Assembly (NCBI RefSeq): GCF_029051725.1
Contig: NZ_JAACFU010000003.1
Coordinates: forward strand, 310,001-374,000
Length of the DNA: 64,000 nucleotides
Reading direction: 5' to 3'
Origin: Bradyrhizobium sp. CSS354
GTDB taxonomy: Bacteria; Pseudomonadota; Alphaproteobacteria; Rhizobiales; Xanthobacteraceae
Within the stretch, counting starts at the first letter, position 1. Every line of letters begins with the position of its first letter. The notes beneath the pieces were generated by a model. It was given only the letters and a program-made list of their open reading frames with translations. It made no database searches and was not told where the DNA came from. Made by a program: the position numbers and the translations under genes. Below, one piece after another: positions 44,674-59,867 of the stretch.

Positions 44674-45453
44674 ATGACCGAACCGAACCCTGGTTCCACG
44701 GATGCCGAATTGCTGGCCGAGCCGAGGCTCGTGGTCGAGCCGGGCGTGGCGGCACGGGTGTCCGCGGTCGCCGGGCCGGTGCTCGAAGGCATGGGCTACC
44801 GCCTGGTGCGGATCCGCATTTCCGGGGAATCCGGCTGCACCGTGCAGGTCATGGCCGAGCGGCCGGACGGCTCCATGCAGATCGAGGATTGCGAGGCGAT
44901 CTCGCGGGCGCTGTCGCCCGTGCTCGACGTCGCCGATCCCGTCGATCGCGCCTACCGGCTGGAAATCTCCTCGCCGGGGATCGACCGCCCGCTGGTGCGC
45001 CGCTCCGATTTCGAACGTTATGCCGGCCATCTGGTGAAGATCGAGATGGCGGTCGCCCACGAGGGGCGGAAGCGGTTCCGCGGCACGATCGGCCCCGTCG
45101 AAGGCGACCGGTTGCATCTGCATCGCGACGACGTCAAGGGGACCGAGGCTGCCGACGTTCTCCTGACGATGGAAGACATCGCCGAGGCTCGGCTGGTGCT
45201 GACCGACGAGCTGATCGCGGAATCCATGCGCCGCGGCAAGGCCCAGGCACGCGAGATGCGCCGCAATCTCGGCCTTGAGCCGCCGGCGGCACCGCACGCC
45301 AGCATCAGCGAAAAGACGACCAAGAACACCAAGCCGACTAAGAAGCCGGCGCCGGCCCCTACGAAGAAGCCGGCTCCGACCAATACCAAGAAACATCGCC
45401 TGGCCGCCGAACGCGCGCGACGAGGCGAGATCGATCCTGACGAAGGAGACTAG
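44674..45453 (+). CDS. rimP: Ribosome maturation factor RimP
   Basis: Needed for 30S subunit maturation (16S central pseudoknot, S12 incorporation). 259 residues, longer than the usual 150-200. The N-terminal domain has [38 protein letters not shown] and the conserved [20 protein letters not shown]; the SH3-like C-terminal domain has [17 protein letters not shown]. Residues about 215-259 form an extra Lys/Pro/Thr-rich tail with two PAPxxTKKPAP-like repeats. The ATG at 44674 fits the family; no ribosome site is evident, and the open frame back to 44452 crosses the leader terminator. First gene of the nusA-infB superoperon. Confidence 0.94.
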   Translation: MTEPNPGSTDAELLAEPRLVVEPGVAARVSAVAGPVLEGMGYRLVRIRISGESGCTVQVMAERPDGSMQIEDCEAISRALSPVLDVADPVDRAYRLEISSPGIDRPLVRRSDFERYAGHLVKIEMAVAHEGRKRFRGTIGPVEGDRLHLHRDDVKGTEAADVLLTMEDIAEARLVLTDELIAESMRRGKAQAREMRRNLGLEPPAAPHASISEKTTKNTKPTKKPAPAPTKKPAPTNTKKHRLAAERARRGEIDPDEGD

Positions 45454-45455
45454 CC

Positions 45456-47066
45456 ATGGCAGTCAGCGCCAATCGACTTGAATTGCTTCAGATCGCCGAC
45501 GCCGTTGCGCGCGAGAAATCGATCGACCGCGGCATCGTCATCGCGGCGATGGAGGATGCCATCGCCAAGGCGGCGCGGGCCCGTTACGGCAGCGAGACCG
45601 ACGTTCATGCCGAGATCGACCCGAAGAAGGGCGAGCTGCGGTTGTCGCGCCACATGCTGGTGGTCGAAACGGTCGAAAACCATTCCAACCAGATCTCGCT
45701 GGTGGATGCGCAGCGCGCCAATCCCGGTGCCCAGGTCGGCGACACCATCGCCGACACCCTGCCGCCGCTGGAATATGGCCGCATCGCCGCGCAGTCGGCC
45801 AAGCAGGTGATCGTGCAAAAGGTGCGCGAAGCCGAGCGCGACCGGCAATATATGGAATTCAAGGACCGCATCGGCGACATCGTCAACGGCGTCGTCAAGC
45901 GCGTCGAATACGGCAGCGTGATCGTCGATCTTGGCCGCGGCGAGGCCATCATCCGCCGCGACGAGATGCTGCCGCGCGAAGTGTTCCGCAACGGCGACCG
46001 CGTCCGGGCCTACATCTTCGACGTCCGCCGCGAGACCCGGGGCCCGCAGATATTCCTCTCCCGCACCCATCCGCAGTTCATGGCCAAGCTGTTCGCGCAG
46101 GAAGTGCCCGAGATCTATGACGGCATCGTCGAGATCAAGGCGGTCGCCCGCGATCCCGGCTCGCGCGCAAAAATCGGCGTGATTTCCCGCGATTCCTCGG
46201 TCGATCCGGTCGGCGCCTGCGTCGGTATGCGCGGTTCGCGCGTGCAGGCGGTGGTGAACGAATTGCAGGGCGAGAAGATCGACATCATCCCGTGGTCGCC
46301 CGACATCGCGACCTTCGTGGTCAACGCGCTGGCGCCGGCCGAGGTCTCCAAGGTCGTCATCGACGAAGACCGCGAGCGCATCGAGGTCGTCGTGCCCGAC
46401 ACCAACAACCAGCTCTCGCTGGCGATCGGCCGCCGTGGCCAGAATGTGCGTCTGGCCTCGCAGCTCACCGGCTGGGACATCGACATCCTGACCGAGCAGG
46501 AGGAATCGGAGCGCCGCCAGGCCGATTTCGAGAACTCCACCCGCGTCTTCATGGAATCGCTCAACGTCGACGAAGTGGTCGGCCAATTGCTGGCGTCCGA
46601 AGGCTTCACCTCCGTCGAGGAACTCGCGATGGTGGATGTCAAGGAACTCGCCGGCATCGAAGGTTTCGACGAGGAGACCGCGCAGGAACTCCAGAACCGC
46701 GCCCGTGAATATCTCGAACAGCTCGAAGCCGAGCTCGAGGCCAGGCGCAAGGAGCTCGGCGTCGAGGACGCCGTAAAGGACGTGCCCGGCGTCACCTCGA
46801 AGATGCTGGTGAAGTTCGGCGAGAACGACATCAAGACGGTCGACGACCTCGCCGGCTGCGCCACGGACGATCTGGTCGGCTGGACCGAGCGCAAGGAAGG
46901 CGGCGAGCAGACCAAATATCCGGGCGCGCTCGATGGCCTCGATATCTCCCGTGACGATGCTGAAGCGATGATCATGCAGGCCCGCGTCAAGGCCGGCTGG
47001 ATCACCGAGGCCGATCTCGCCAAGCCCGCTGAAGAGGCCGAGGCGACTGAAGATCAGCCGGCTTAG
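45456..47066 (+). CDS. nusA: Transcription termination/antitermination factor NusA
   Basis: RNA polymerase-associated factor controlling pausing, termination and rRNA antitermination. 536 residues. Order: N-terminal polymerase-binding domain (residues 1-135), S1 domain ([20 protein letters not shown]), two KH domains ([20 protein letters not shown] with the GxxG-type loop, and [18 protein letters not shown]), then acidic C-terminal helix-hairpin-helix repeats ([20 protein letters not shown]). AAGGAG stands before the ATG, three bases after the rimP stop. The terminator in the rimP leader may respond to NusA. Confidence 0.98.
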   Translation: MAVSANRLELLQIADAVAREKSIDRGIVIAAMEDAIAKAARARYGSETDVHAEIDPKKGELRLSRHMLVVETVENHSNQISLVDAQRANPGAQVGDTIADTLPPLEYGRIAAQSAKQVIVQKVREAERDRQYMEFKDRIGDIVNGVVKRVEYGSVIVDLGRGEAIIRRDEMLPREVFRNGDRVRAYIFDVRRETRGPQIFLSRTHPQFMAKLFAQEVPEIYDGIVEIKAVARDPGSRAKIGVISRDSSVDPVGACVGMRGSRVQAVVNELQGEKIDIIPWSPDIATFVVNALAPAEVSKVVIDEDRERIEVVVPDTNNQLSLAIGRRGQNVRLASQLTGWDIDILTEQEESERRQADFENSTRVFMESLNVDEVVGQLLASEGFTSVEELAMVDVKELAGIEGFDEETAQELQNRAREYLEQLEAELEARRKELGVEDAVKDVPGVTSKMLVKFGENDIKTVDDLAGCATDDLVGWTERKEGGEQTKYPGALDGLDISRDDAEAMIMQARVKAGWITEADLAKPAEEAEATEDQPA

Positions 47067-47088
47067 GGCGAAGGAGGATGTCACCCGG

Positions 47089-47772
47089 ATGCTCGCCGAT
47101 ACTGACCTCGAACTCGACCATGGACCGCGGACCGAAAGGTCCGCGACCATGCGGATGTGTGCGGTCAGCCGCGAGGTCCGGCCGATCGACGAGCTGATCC
47201 GCTTCGTCGTCTCGCCCCAAGGGCATATAGTTCCCGATCTCAAGCGCAAGCTGCCCGGACGCGGGATGTGGGTCACCGCCTCGCGCGAGGTGGTTGCGGA
47301 AGCCGTTCGGCGTCACCATTTTACGAAAGCCTTCAAGCGCGAGCTGCGCATCCCTCAGACGCTTCCCGCCGACCTCGAGGCGCTCCTGGTCCGGAGCGTG
47401 GTCGAAGCCCTTGGGATTGCTGCCAAGGCGCGCCAGATCGTCGCCGGTTTCGGCAAGGTCGAAAGCGCGCTTCGGGAAGGTACGGTCGAGGTCCTGATCC
47501 ATGCCAGCGACGGGGCCGCGGACGGAATCCGCAAATTGGACATGCTGGCGCGTCAAAATGAGGGAAATCGCGGCGCCAAGCCGCAGATTCCCGTCGTCAC
47601 CGCACTAAAATCGACAGAATTGGATTTGGCACTTACCCGGTCAAATGTGATACATGCTGCCCTGCTCGCGGGCCCGGCGAGCAAGTCATTCCTGTCACGT
47701 AGCCAGATGCTGGTCCGATACCGGATGGCGGACGCTGACAGGACTGCCGAAAAGCCCGGCCAGGATTTCTGA
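47089..47772 (+). CDS. YlxR (DUF448) RNA-binding protein with L7Ae-like C-terminal domain
   Basis: A 227-residue protein combining a YlxR domain (residues about 20-100: RMCAVSREVRPIDELIRFVV, KLPGRGMWVTASREVVAEAV) with a C-terminal L7Ae/L30e-like region (RSVVEALGIAAKARQIVAGF, GTVEVLIHASDGAADGIRKL, RSNVIHAALLAGPASKSFLS). Outside alphaproteobacteria YlxR and the L7Ae-like YlxQ are separate proteins in the nusA-infB operon, so this is a fusion of the pair. Predicted to bind RNA, perhaps tRNA or rRNA, in the cytoplasm. GGAGG lies 12 bases before the ATG. Precise role unknown. Confidence 0.9.
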   Translation: MLADTDLELDHGPRTERSATMRMCAVSREVRPIDELIRFVVSPQGHIVPDLKRKLPGRGMWVTASREVVAEAVRRHHFTKAFKRELRIPQTLPADLEALLVRSVVEALGIAAKARQIVAGFGKVESALREGTVEVLIHASDGAADGIRKLDMLARQNEGNRGAKPQIPVVTALKSTELDLALTRSNVIHAALLAGPASKSFLSRSQMLVRYRMADADRTAEKPGQDF

Positions 47773-47842
47773 GAGACAACGACCACCCGATAGCACGGTG
47801 CGGCAACGCACAAGACAACAAGATCAGGATTAGGACTGCTTA

Positions 47843-50548
47843 ATGGTTGATACCAAGACCCCTGGCGACAAGAAGCTGAGCGTTCCGAGCAAGACGCTAT
47901 CGCTCAAGCCGCGCGTCGAAACGGGCACCGTGCGCCAGAGCTTCAGTCATGGCCGTAGCAAGCAGGTCGTGGTCGAGAAGCGTGGCAAGCGCCGTGTCGA
48001 CGGCAGCCCCGAGCCGCAGGTGGCCGAGGTGGCGAAGCCCGCGCCGGCCGCCGCCGCGCCCAAGCCTGCTCCGGCCCGCCCCGCGCCGCCGCGCAACGCC
48101 GGCTCCGGCGTGGTGCTGCGTACGTTGACCGAGGACGAACGTTCCGCCCGCGCCAGCGCCCTGGCCGATGCCAAGGTGCGCGAAGTCGAAGAGCGCCGCC
48201 ATGCCGAGGAAGAGGCCCAGCGCCGCGCCGTCCGCGAAAGCGCCGAGCGGGCCGATCGCGAGGCCGCCGAAGCCCGCCGCAAGGCCGAGGAGGAGCGTCA
48301 CCGCCACGAAGAGGAAGCCAAGCGGAAGGCCGAAACCGAGGCCAAGAAGCGTTTTGGCGAAGGCGAGCAGCCGCAATCTACGGCGCGCCCTGCAACCGCG
48401 ACCTCGGCCGCTCCTGCAGCGCGACCCGGAGCGCCGATGGCGCGACCCGGCACAACCACCACGGCACGCCCGGGAACAACGACCGCACGGCCCGGAACGA
48501 CCACGCAGCGGCCGGGAGGCCCGGTGGGCCGCGCCCCCGCTGTCGCAGCCGGACCGGACGAGGACGAGGGTCCGCGCCAGATCCGTCGCGGCCCCGGCGG
48601 CGCTGCGCGGCCTGTGGTCGCTCCCAAGCCCACCCACAAGCCCGGCCCGCAGAAGGAGCGCGGCCGCCTGACGGTCGTCACCGCCTTCAATGCCGACGAC
48701 GTCCGCGAGCGCTCGATCGCCTCGTTCCGCCGCCGCACCCAGCGCCTGAAGGGCCATGCCGCGAACGAGCCGAAAGAAAAGCTCATCCGCGAGGTGGTCA
48801 TTCCGGAAGCGATCACCATCCAGGAGCTCGCCAACCGCATGTCGGAGCGCGCGGTGGAAATCATCCGCATGCTGATGAAGCAGGGCGCGATTCACAAGAT
48901 CACCGACGTGATCGATGCCGACACTGCGCAGCTGATCGCCGAGGAGCTTGGTCACACCGTCAAGCGCGTTGCCGCGTCCGACGTTGAAGAAGGCCTGTTC
49001 GACGCCATCGACGATTCCACCGATACCGAGCCGCGCTCACCGGTGGTGACCGTGATGGGTCACGTCGACCACGGCAAGACCTCGCTGCTCGACGCGCTCC
49101 GCCACGCCAACGTCGTCTCCGGCGAAGCCGGCGGCATCACCCAGCATATCGGCGCCTATCAGGTGCTGTCGCCCGAAAGCGGCAAGAAGATCACCTTCAT
49201 CGACACGCCCGGCCACGCCGCGTTCACCGCGATGCGCGCCCGCGGCGCCAAGGTGACCGACATCGTCGTGCTGGTGGTTGCAGCCGACGACGGCGTGATG
49301 CCGCAGACGATCGAAGCCATCAACCACGCCAAGGCGGCGCGGGTGCCGATCATTGTTGCCATCAACAAGATCGACAAGCCCGACGCCAAGCCCGAGCGCG
49401 TGCGCACCGAGCTGCTCCAGCACGAGGTGCAGGTGGAATCCTTCGGTGGCGAAGTCGTCGACGTCGAAGTCTCGGCCAAGAACAAGACCAATCTCGACAA
49501 GCTGCTCGAGATGATCGCGCTCCAGGCCGACATCCTCGACCTCAAGACCAATTCGGATCGCCCGGCCGAAGGCACCGTGATCGAAGCCAAGCTCGATCGC
49601 GGCCGCGGTCCGGTCGCGACCGTTCTGGTCCAGCGCGGCACGCTCCGTGTCGGTGACATCATCGTCGCCGGCGCCGAAATGGGCCGCGTCCGCGCACTGA
49701 TCTCGGATCAGGGCGAAACGGTGCAGGAGGCAGGTCCGTCAGTGCCGGTCGAGGTGCTCGGCTTCAACGGTCCGCCGGAAGCCGGCGATCGTCTCGCCGT
49801 GGTCGAGAACGAAGCCCGCGCCCGCCAGGTCACCAGCTACCGCGCGCACCAGAAGCGCGAGAACGCGGCTGCCTCGATCTCCGGCATGCGCGGCTCGCTC
49901 GAGCAGATGATGTCGCAGTTGAAGACGGCGGGCCGCAAGGAATTCCCGCTGATCATCAAGGCTGACGTGCAGGGCTCGCTGGAAGCGATCCTCGGCTCGC
50001 TGGAGAAGCTCGGCACCGACGAAGTCGCCGCGCGTATCCTGCATGCGGGTGTCGGCGGCATCTCGGAATCGGACGTGACGCTCGCGGAAGGCTTCAACGC
50101 CGCGATCATCGGCTTCTCGGTTCGTGCGAACAAGGAAGCCGCTGCGGCCGCCAAGCGCAACGGCATCGAGATCCGCTACTACAACATCATCTACGACCTC
50201 GTGGACGACGTGAAGAAGGCCATGAGCGGCCTGCTCGCGCCGACCCTGCGGGAAACCATGCTCGGCAATGCCGCGATCCTGGAGATCTTCAACATCTCCA
50301 AGGTCGGCAAGGTCGCGGGCTGCCGCGTCACCGACGGCACCGTGGAACGCGGCGCCAACGTGCGCCTGATCCGCGACAACGTCGTCGTGCACGAAGGCAA
50401 GCTGTCGACGCTGAAGCGCTTCAAGGACGAAGTGAAGGAAGTCCAGTCCGGTCAGGAATGCGGCATGGCCTTCGAGAACTATCACGACATGCGCGCCGGT
50501 GACGTCATCGAGTGTTACCGCGTGGAGACGATCCAGCGCTCCCTGTAA
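47843..50548 (+). CDS. infB: Translation initiation factor IF-2
   Basis: GTPase that brings fMet-tRNA to the ribosome. 901 residues. A long, variable N-terminal region (1-270) is rich in Ala/Pro/Arg/Glu, with a charged coiled-coil stretch around 95-170 and short repeats based on RPGTTT near 200-225. The IF2_N domain ([20 protein letters not shown]) precedes the G domain with G1 GHVDHGKTS (about 404-412), G3 DTPGHAAF and G4 NKID. Domains II, III ([16 protein letters not shown]) and C2 ([33 protein letters not shown]) follow. The start at 47843 lies 70 bases after ylxR. Confidence 0.97.
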   Translation: MVDTKTPGDKKLSVPSKTLSLKPRVETGTVRQSFSHGRSKQVVVEKRGKRRVDGSPEPQVAEVAKPAPAAAAPKPAPARPAPPRNAGSGVVLRTLTEDERSARASALADAKVREVEERRHAEEEAQRRAVRESAERADREAAEARRKAEEERHRHEEEAKRKAETEAKKRFGEGEQPQSTARPATATSAAPAARPGAPMARPGTTTTARPGTTTARPGTTTQRPGGPVGRAPAVAAGPDEDEGPRQIRRGPGGAARPVVAPKPTHKPGPQKERGRLTVVTAFNADDVRERSIASFRRRTQRLKGHAANEPKEKLIREVVIPEAITIQELANRMSERAVEIIRMLMKQGAIHKITDVIDADTAQLIAEELGHTVKRVAASDVEEGLFDAIDDSTDTEPRSPVVTVMGHVDHGKTSLLDALRHANVVSGEAGGITQHIGAYQVLSPESGKKITFIDTPGHAAFTAMRARGAKVTDIVVLVVAADDGVMPQTIEAINHAKAARVPIIVAINKIDKPDAKPERVRTELLQHEVQVESFGGEVVDVEVSAKNKTNLDKLLEMIALQADILDLKTNSDRPAEGTVIEAKLDRGRGPVATVLVQRGTLRVGDIIVAGAEMGRVRALISDQGETVQEAGPSVPVEVLGFNGPPEAGDRLAVVENEARARQVTSYRAHQKRENAAASISGMRGSLEQMMSQLKTAGRKEFPLIIKADVQGSLEAILGSLEKLGTDEVAARILHAGVGGISESDVTLAEGFNAAIIGFSVRANKEAAAAAKRNGIEIRYYNIIYDLVDDVKKAMSGLLAPTLRETMLGNAAILEIFNISKVGKVAGCRVTDGTVERGANVRLIRDNVVVHEGKLSTLKRFKDEVKEVQSGQECGMAFENYHDMRAGDVIECYRVETIQRSL

Positions 50549-50602
50549 GTCCAAATCTTACCGAAGCGCCTGGATCTTTTTTGAACTGAATTGCGGGAGT
50601 GC

Positions 50603-50683
50603 GATGGCCAGATTTTTTCCGGCCATCCACCCCTCTTCGTTTCAGCAAGACAAATGACAATGCCCGTGTCCCAAAAGCGGGCA
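50603..50683 (+). other. Two hairpins in the infB-rbfA spacer
   Basis: GATGGCC (50603-50609) pairs with GGCCATC (50621-50627) around an 11-base loop containing TTTTTT, and TGCCCG (50661-50666) pairs with CGGGCA (50678-50683). The spacer is 156 bases in an operon where most genes touch or overlap. There is no T-tract after either stem, so RNA processing sites or a weak terminator are equally possible. Confidence 0.4.
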
Positions 50684-50704
50684 CGACGAGGTGATTTTCA
50701 GACC

Positions 50705-51136
50705 ATGCCCCGCCATCATCAGAAAAAGAGTTCCGCGTCCGGCGGCTCGCAACGTCAGTTGCGGGTCGGCGAGCAGGTTCGCCATGCGATAGCCGAGATT
50801 CTGGCGCAAGGCAGCGTGCATGATGCTGACCTTGAAGGCCACATCATCACCGTGCCGGAGGTGCGGATGTCGCCCGACCTGAAGCTCGCAACAGTCTATG
50901 TGATGCCACTTGGTGGCCGCGACACCGAGATCGTCCTCGTTGCGCTTGAGCGCAACAAGAAATTCCTGCGCGGCGAGGTCGCGCGGCGCGTTAACCTGAA
51001 ATTTGCACCTGACCTTCGCTTCCGCGTCGACGAACGATTCGACGAAGCGGAACGGATCGAGAAGCTTTTGCGAACACCCGCGGTGCAGAAGGACCTGGAA
51101 CAGGATCCGGATTCGGATCGGGAAGAAGAACGATGA
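50705..51136 (+). CDS. rbfA: 30S ribosome-binding factor RbfA
   Basis: Cold-shock ribosome assembly factor binding the 16S helix 1 region. 143 residues. The KH-like core is present: [38 protein letters not shown], then [20 protein letters not shown] and [20 protein letters not shown]. The ATG at 50705 ([14 protein letters not shown]) is supported by GAGGTGA upstream; the frame extends 38 codons further back but that part is unlike RbfA. The acidic C terminus ([12 protein letters not shown]) is longer than in E. coli. The stop overlaps truB. Confidence 0.95.
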   Translation: MPRHHQKKSSASGGSQRQLRVGEQVRHAIAEILAQGSVHDADLEGHIITVPEVRMSPDLKLATVYVMPLGGRDTEIVLVALERNKKFLRGEVARRVNLKFAPDLRFRVDERFDEAERIEKLLRTPAVQKDLEQDPDSDREEER

Positions 51137-52251
51137 CGATGGACCCGGCTCACGGCACGATCGGCGGCGAAGAGACCGATCAGCTCGACGTGCAGAAAAA
51201 TAATTTTGCGGACGTGAGCGGCAATTCTCAGCCGCATCAGGAGCCGCGCCGCGTCAATAACGATCCGCGCGCCAACAAGCAGAAGGGCAATCAGCCGCGC
51301 CGCGACCGCCGCGACGTCCACGGCTGGGTCGTGCTCGACAAGCCGATCGGCATGACCTCGACGCAGGCCGTTGCGGTGCTCAAGCGCCTGTTCAACGCCA
51401 AACGCGCCGGCCATGCCGGCACGCTCGATCCGCTGGCTTCCGGCGGCCTGCCGATCGCGCTTGGCGAGGCCACCAAGACCGTCCCCTTCGTCATGGACGG
51501 CCGCAAGCGCTACCGATTCATGGTGTGCTGGGGTGAGGAGCGCGACACCGACGACATCGAGGGCCGGGCGACCGCAACCTCGGACCAGCGCCCGACCCGG
51601 GAGGCCATCGAGGCCCTGCTGCCCCGTTTCACCGGAGTGATCCAGCAGATCCCGCCGCGCTACTCCGCGATCAAGGTCCAGGGCGAGCGCGCCTACGACC
51701 TCGCCCGCGACGGCGAGATCGTGGAGCTTGCCCCCCGTCCGGTCGAGATTCACCGTTTAAGCCTTGTAGATCAACCGGATAGCGACCGGGCCGTGTTCGA
51801 GGCCGAGTGCGGCAAGGGCACCTATGTCCGCGCGCTGGCCCGCGATATGGGCCGGATTCTCGGCACTTACGGCCATATCTGCGCGCTGCGGCGGACCCTG
51901 GTCGGCCCATTTGGCGAGAACGACATGATTCCGCTGGATCAGTTGGAGGCTTTGTGCGATAGAGCCGCGTCCGGCGAGGGTAGCCTCGCCGACGCGCTTA
52001 TGCCCGTTGAGACCGCGCTGGACGACATCCCGGCACTGGCCGTCACTCGGGCTGATGCGGCAAGGCTCCATCGGGGCCAAGCCGTTTTGTTGCGCGGACG
52101 GGATGCGCCCACTTGTAGCGGCACAGTCTATGTCACGGTGGCAGGCCGGCTTCTCGCGCTTGCCGAAGTCGGCAATGGCGAAATCATCCCCAAGCGTGTG
52201 TTCAACCTGACCGGCCTGACTGCCAGCGCCGATCGCAACGAGAGAAATTGA
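51133..52251 (+). CDS. truB: tRNA pseudouridine(55) synthase TruB
   Basis: Makes pseudouridine 55 in the T loop of tRNAs. 372 residues, longer than E. coli TruB (314) because of a polar N-terminal extension of about 60 residues (Gln/Asn/Arg-rich, 1-60) before [20 protein letters not shown]. The catalytic Asp is in [20 protein letters not shown]; other motifs are [20 protein letters not shown] and [15 protein letters not shown]; a C-terminal PUA-like region ends the protein. The ATG overlaps the rbfA stop; a start inside the extension cannot be excluded. Coupled upstream of rpsO. Confidence 0.95.
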   Translation: MTMDPAHGTIGGEETDQLDVQKNNFADVSGNSQPHQEPRRVNNDPRANKQKGNQPRRDRRDVHGWVVLDKPIGMTSTQAVAVLKRLFNAKRAGHAGTLDPLASGGLPIALGEATKTVPFVMDGRKRYRFMVCWGEERDTDDIEGRATATSDQRPTREAIEALLPRFTGVIQQIPPRYSAIKVQGERAYDLARDGEIVELAPRPVEIHRLSLVDQPDSDRAVFEAECGKGTYVRALARDMGRILGTYGHICALRRTLVGPFGENDMIPLDQLEALCDRAASGEGSLADALMPVETALDDIPALAVTRADAARLHRGQAVLLRGRDAPTCSGTVYVTVAGRLLALAEVGNGEIIPKRVFNLTGLTASADRNERN

Positions 52252-52254
52252 CCG

Positions 52255-52524
52255 ATGTCGATTGCCGCAGAACGCAAAGCGGAAGTCATCAAGACGAATG
52301 CCAACAAGGCCGGCGATACCGGCTCGCCAGAGGTTCAGGTCGCGATCCTGTCGGAACGCATCGCCAACCTCACCAACCATTTCAAGACCCACGTGAAGGA
52401 CAACCATTCGCGTCGCGGTCTCTTGAAGCTGGTCTCGACCCGCCGCTCGCTCCTCGACTATGTGAAGAAGAAGGACGAGGCGCGCTACAAGGCGCTGCTC
52501 GAGAAGCACAACATTCGTCGTTAA
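52255..52524 (+). CDS. rpsO: 30S ribosomal protein S15
   Basis: Primary 16S rRNA-binding protein of the 30S platform. 89 residues, the standard length. [20 protein letters not shown] is the family core, followed by [20 protein letters not shown] and [20 protein letters not shown]. The start lies three bases after the truB stop. A strong hairpin terminator follows ten bases after its stop. The rpsO-pnp order is conserved, and S15 autoregulates translation in several bacteria; no such operator was identified here. Confidence 0.98.
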   Translation: MSIAAERKAEVIKTNANKAGDTGSPEVQVAILSERIANLTNHFKTHVKDNHSRRGLLKLVSTRRSLLDYVKKKDEARYKALLEKHNIRR

Positions 52525-52533
52525 GAGTTCTTG

Positions 52534-52557
52534 CGCGCGCCAACCGGCGCGCGTTTT
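52534..52557 (+). terminator. Intrinsic terminator after rpsO
   Basis: CGCGCGCC (52534-52541) pairs with GGCGCGCG (52546-52553) around AACC, followed by TTTT. It ends the rimP-to-rpsO transcript or limits read-through into pnp. Confidence 0.8.
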
Positions 52558-52901
52558 CGCGCGTGATTTCGAACGAAAGCGTTTGTTTAAAGGTTTTTCG
52601 TCGAGGCTGCGTGCGCGTCGGATGCGAGCCGTTGAGGGCGAGCATCCGGGGCATGATGAGCGAACACCGCGCTTCGGTGTTCGCGTTCGTGCCGACTGAC
52701 AGTCCAGCAGCAATCCGGCGGCTGGGCACAACGGGCAAGGCGCCCGTATGACACGAAGGGATGGACGCCATCCGAAATCCAAAAACCATGGCAGGATCGC
52801 AGGACGCTGATCGCCCGCTTCGATCAACGTCCCGCAATCTTGCGCATGGTTTTTGTTTTTCGACCCGTCCTTCTTTCGAGAACCCATGAAAGAAGACCTC
52901 T
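52558..52901 (+). promoter_or_regulatory. Structured pnp leader region
   Basis: Most of the 377-base gene-free stretch before pnp. Three clear hairpins are visible: GCGAACACCG-CGCTT-CGGTGTTCGC (52660-52684), GGATGG-ACG-CCATCC (52759-52773) and GGACGCTGATCG-CCCGCTT-CGATCAACGTCC (52802-52832, one mismatch). No stem is followed by a long T-tract except TTTTTGTTTTT at about 52848-52858. In E. coli the pnp leader is cut by RNase III and mediates PNPase autoregulation; a similar role here is inference. The pnp promoter was not located. Confidence 0.5.
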
Positions 52902-55055
<2,154 letters not shown>

Positions 55056-55080
55056 ATCTCGCTGCCTGCCAGAAACACGA

Positions 55081-55107
55081 AGGGCGGCCTCGCGGCCGCC
55101 CTTTTTG
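55081..55107 (+). terminator. Intrinsic terminator after pnp
   Basis: AGGGCGGCC (55081-55089) pairs perfectly with GGCCGCCCT (55094-55102) around TCGC and is followed by TTTTG. Located 26 bases after the pnp stop. Confidence 0.88.
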
Positions 55108-55271
55108 TTTGTGCGCCTTTAGAGTGTTTGCGCGCCTCGGCGATGTGCGATTCCGCCGCAGCATCAAAATGCCTTTGGCTGAAACCGGCAATGCGGCTTG
55201 ACCCGTAACTGAGCGCACTGCCCGCGCCGCATCTCATCGGCGTCTTCACCCATGAAGCGAAGGAAGTTCAA

Positions 55272-56006
55272 ATGTCATCGATCTCCAGGCGCCATCTCAT
55301 GCTGGCCGCCACCGGCATTGCGGCGGTCGCCGCCGCCCCGCGTGTGTTCGCTCAAGCCGCGTCACCGGCCGCCGCAGCAGGTCCCTTCATGCTGCCTCCG
55401 TTGACCTATCCGACCGCGGCGCTCGAACCGCATATCGACGCGAAGACCATGGAGATCCATCACGACCGACATCACCAGGCCTTCATCACCAACCTCAACA
55501 ATTTCGCCAAGGACAACCCAGGGATTGCCGACAAACCGATCGGCGACGTTCTCGGCAATCTTGCCGCGGTGCCCGAAGCGATCCGCACCGGCGTGCGCAA
55601 CAACATGGGCGGCCATGCCAACCACACGATGTTCTGGCAGATCATGGGACCGAACGGAGGCAAGCCGGAGGGCGAAGTGCTGGCCGCGATCGATCGCGAT
55701 CTCGGCGGCATGGAAAAATTCCAGACTGACTTCAACGCTGCCGGCGGACGGGTGTTCGGCTCGGGATGGGTGTTCGTCATCGTCGACAAGGATGGCAAGC
55801 TGGCGATCGAGACGCGGCCGAACCAGGACAATCCCATCATTGACGGCAAGCGCGCTTTGCTCGGCAACGACGTCTGGGAGCACGCCTATTATCTGAATTA
55901 TCAGAACCGCCGTGCCGACTACCTCAAGGCCTGGTGGAACACGGTGAGCTGGAGCAAGATCAGCGAGCGTTACGCTGCGGCGAAGGGCGGCACGCTCGGG
56001 GTGTAG
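55272..56006 (+). CDS. Tat-exported Mn/Fe superoxide dismutase
   Basis: Dismutates superoxide; predicted periplasmic. 244 residues, about 40 longer than cytoplasmic SodA/SodB because of an N-terminal twin-arginine signal (SISRRHLMLAATGIAAVAAA, likely cleaved after FAQA). The metal ligands are H63 (MEIHHDRHHQAF), H118 (GGHANHTMFW), D200 and H204 (NDVWEHAYYLNYQNRRADYL). The GGH and WEHAYYL patterns favour manganese, though cambialism is possible. GAAGGAAG precedes the ATG. It converges on katG across a shared terminator, with oxyR beyond, making a compact oxidative-stress locus. Confidence 0.93.
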   Translation: MSSISRRHLMLAATGIAAVAAAPRVFAQAASPAAAAGPFMLPPLTYPTAALEPHIDAKTMEIHHDRHHQAFITNLNNFAKDNPGIADKPIGDVLGNLAAVPEAIRTGVRNNMGGHANHTMFWQIMGPNGGKPEGEVLAAIDRDLGGMEKFQTDFNAAGGRVFGSGWVFVIVDKDGKLAIETRPNQDNPIIDGKRALLGNDVWEHAYYLNYQNRRADYLKAWWNTVSWSKISERYAAAKGGTLGV

Positions 56007-56030
56007 ACGCCGCAAATTTCGAGCAAAAAA

Positions 56031-56055
56031 AGGGCGGCTTCTCAGCCGCCCTTTT
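56031..56055. terminator. Bidirectional terminator between the SOD gene and katG
   Basis: AGGGCGGCT (56031-56039) pairs perfectly with AGCCGCCCT (56044-56052). It is preceded by AAAAAAA and followed by TTTT, so it can serve both the SOD transcript and the convergent katG transcript. Confidence 0.88.
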
Positions 56056-56080
56056 CATTACCGCTTGCTGAACTCAGCGA

Positions 56081-59290
<3,210 letters not shown>

Positions 59291-59297
59291 GGCCTCG

Positions 59298-59762
59298 ATG
59301 TCGCATCCCACCATCCGCCCGGCCCGCGCGGACGAATACGACGAGATCGGCCGTGTCTGGATGGAGAGCTGGGTCTCGACCGGGCTCGGCGAGGCGAGCG
59401 AGTTCCTGCTGGCAAACCTGCGTGCACGCGTCCGGCGCGAGATCGAGGACGGCTGGAGCCTGTTCGTCGCCGACGACAGCGGCACGATCGCCGCTATGCT
59501 GGCGCTGCATTTGCCAAAACTCTATCTCGACATGCTGTTCGTCGCGCCCGGCTATCAGGGCCAATCGCTCGGCCGCCAATTGCTCGCCTTCACGCGCACA
59601 CAAATGCCCGACGAGATATATCTGCGCTGCGTCCGCGAGAATGAAAAGGCCTGGCGCTGGTACGAGCGCGAAGGCTTTGTGTTCGAGAAGCAAGAGATCG
59701 AGCCGTCGAACGGGTTTGTGATGAAGTATTATCGGTGGCGGCGGCAGGGACGTACCGGATAG
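59298..59762 (+). CDS. GNAT family N-acetyltransferase
   Basis: A 154-residue acetyltransferase of unknown substrate. The N-terminal PTIRPARADEYDEIGRVWME is followed by the acetyl-CoA motif A LYLDMLFVAPGYQGQSLGRQ (QxxGxG/S reads GQSLG) and by the Asn/Tyr segment RENEKAWRWYEREGFVFEKQ. The start lies seven bases after the oxyR stop, so it is likely co-transcribed with oxyR, though a functional link is not evident. Small-molecule or protein acetylation cannot be distinguished. Confidence 0.88.
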   Translation: MSHPTIRPARADEYDEIGRVWMESWVSTGLGEASEFLLANLRARVRREIEDGWSLFVADDSGTIAAMLALHLPKLYLDMLFVAPGYQGQSLGRQLLAFTRTQMPDEIYLRCVRENEKAWRWYEREGFVFEKQEIEPSNGFVMKYYRWRRQGRTG

Positions 59763-59867
59763 GCAGAGATCCCCGGCTGCAGCTTGCGGTTGTCACGATC
59801 GCAACCTAATGTGGCGCGTCCGATGACCTCCTGTCGCTGATCCCCTGCCGCTAATCCCCTGGAATCC

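Noticed and set aside
45450..47276. Open frame of about 600 codons antisense to nusA, and similar ones opposite gyrB (4088-5716), infB and pnp (52917-54854)
   Set aside because: These frames exist because third-position GC suppresses stops on the opposite strand. The sense genes carry complete domain sets and ribosome sites; the antisense products do not resemble proteins.
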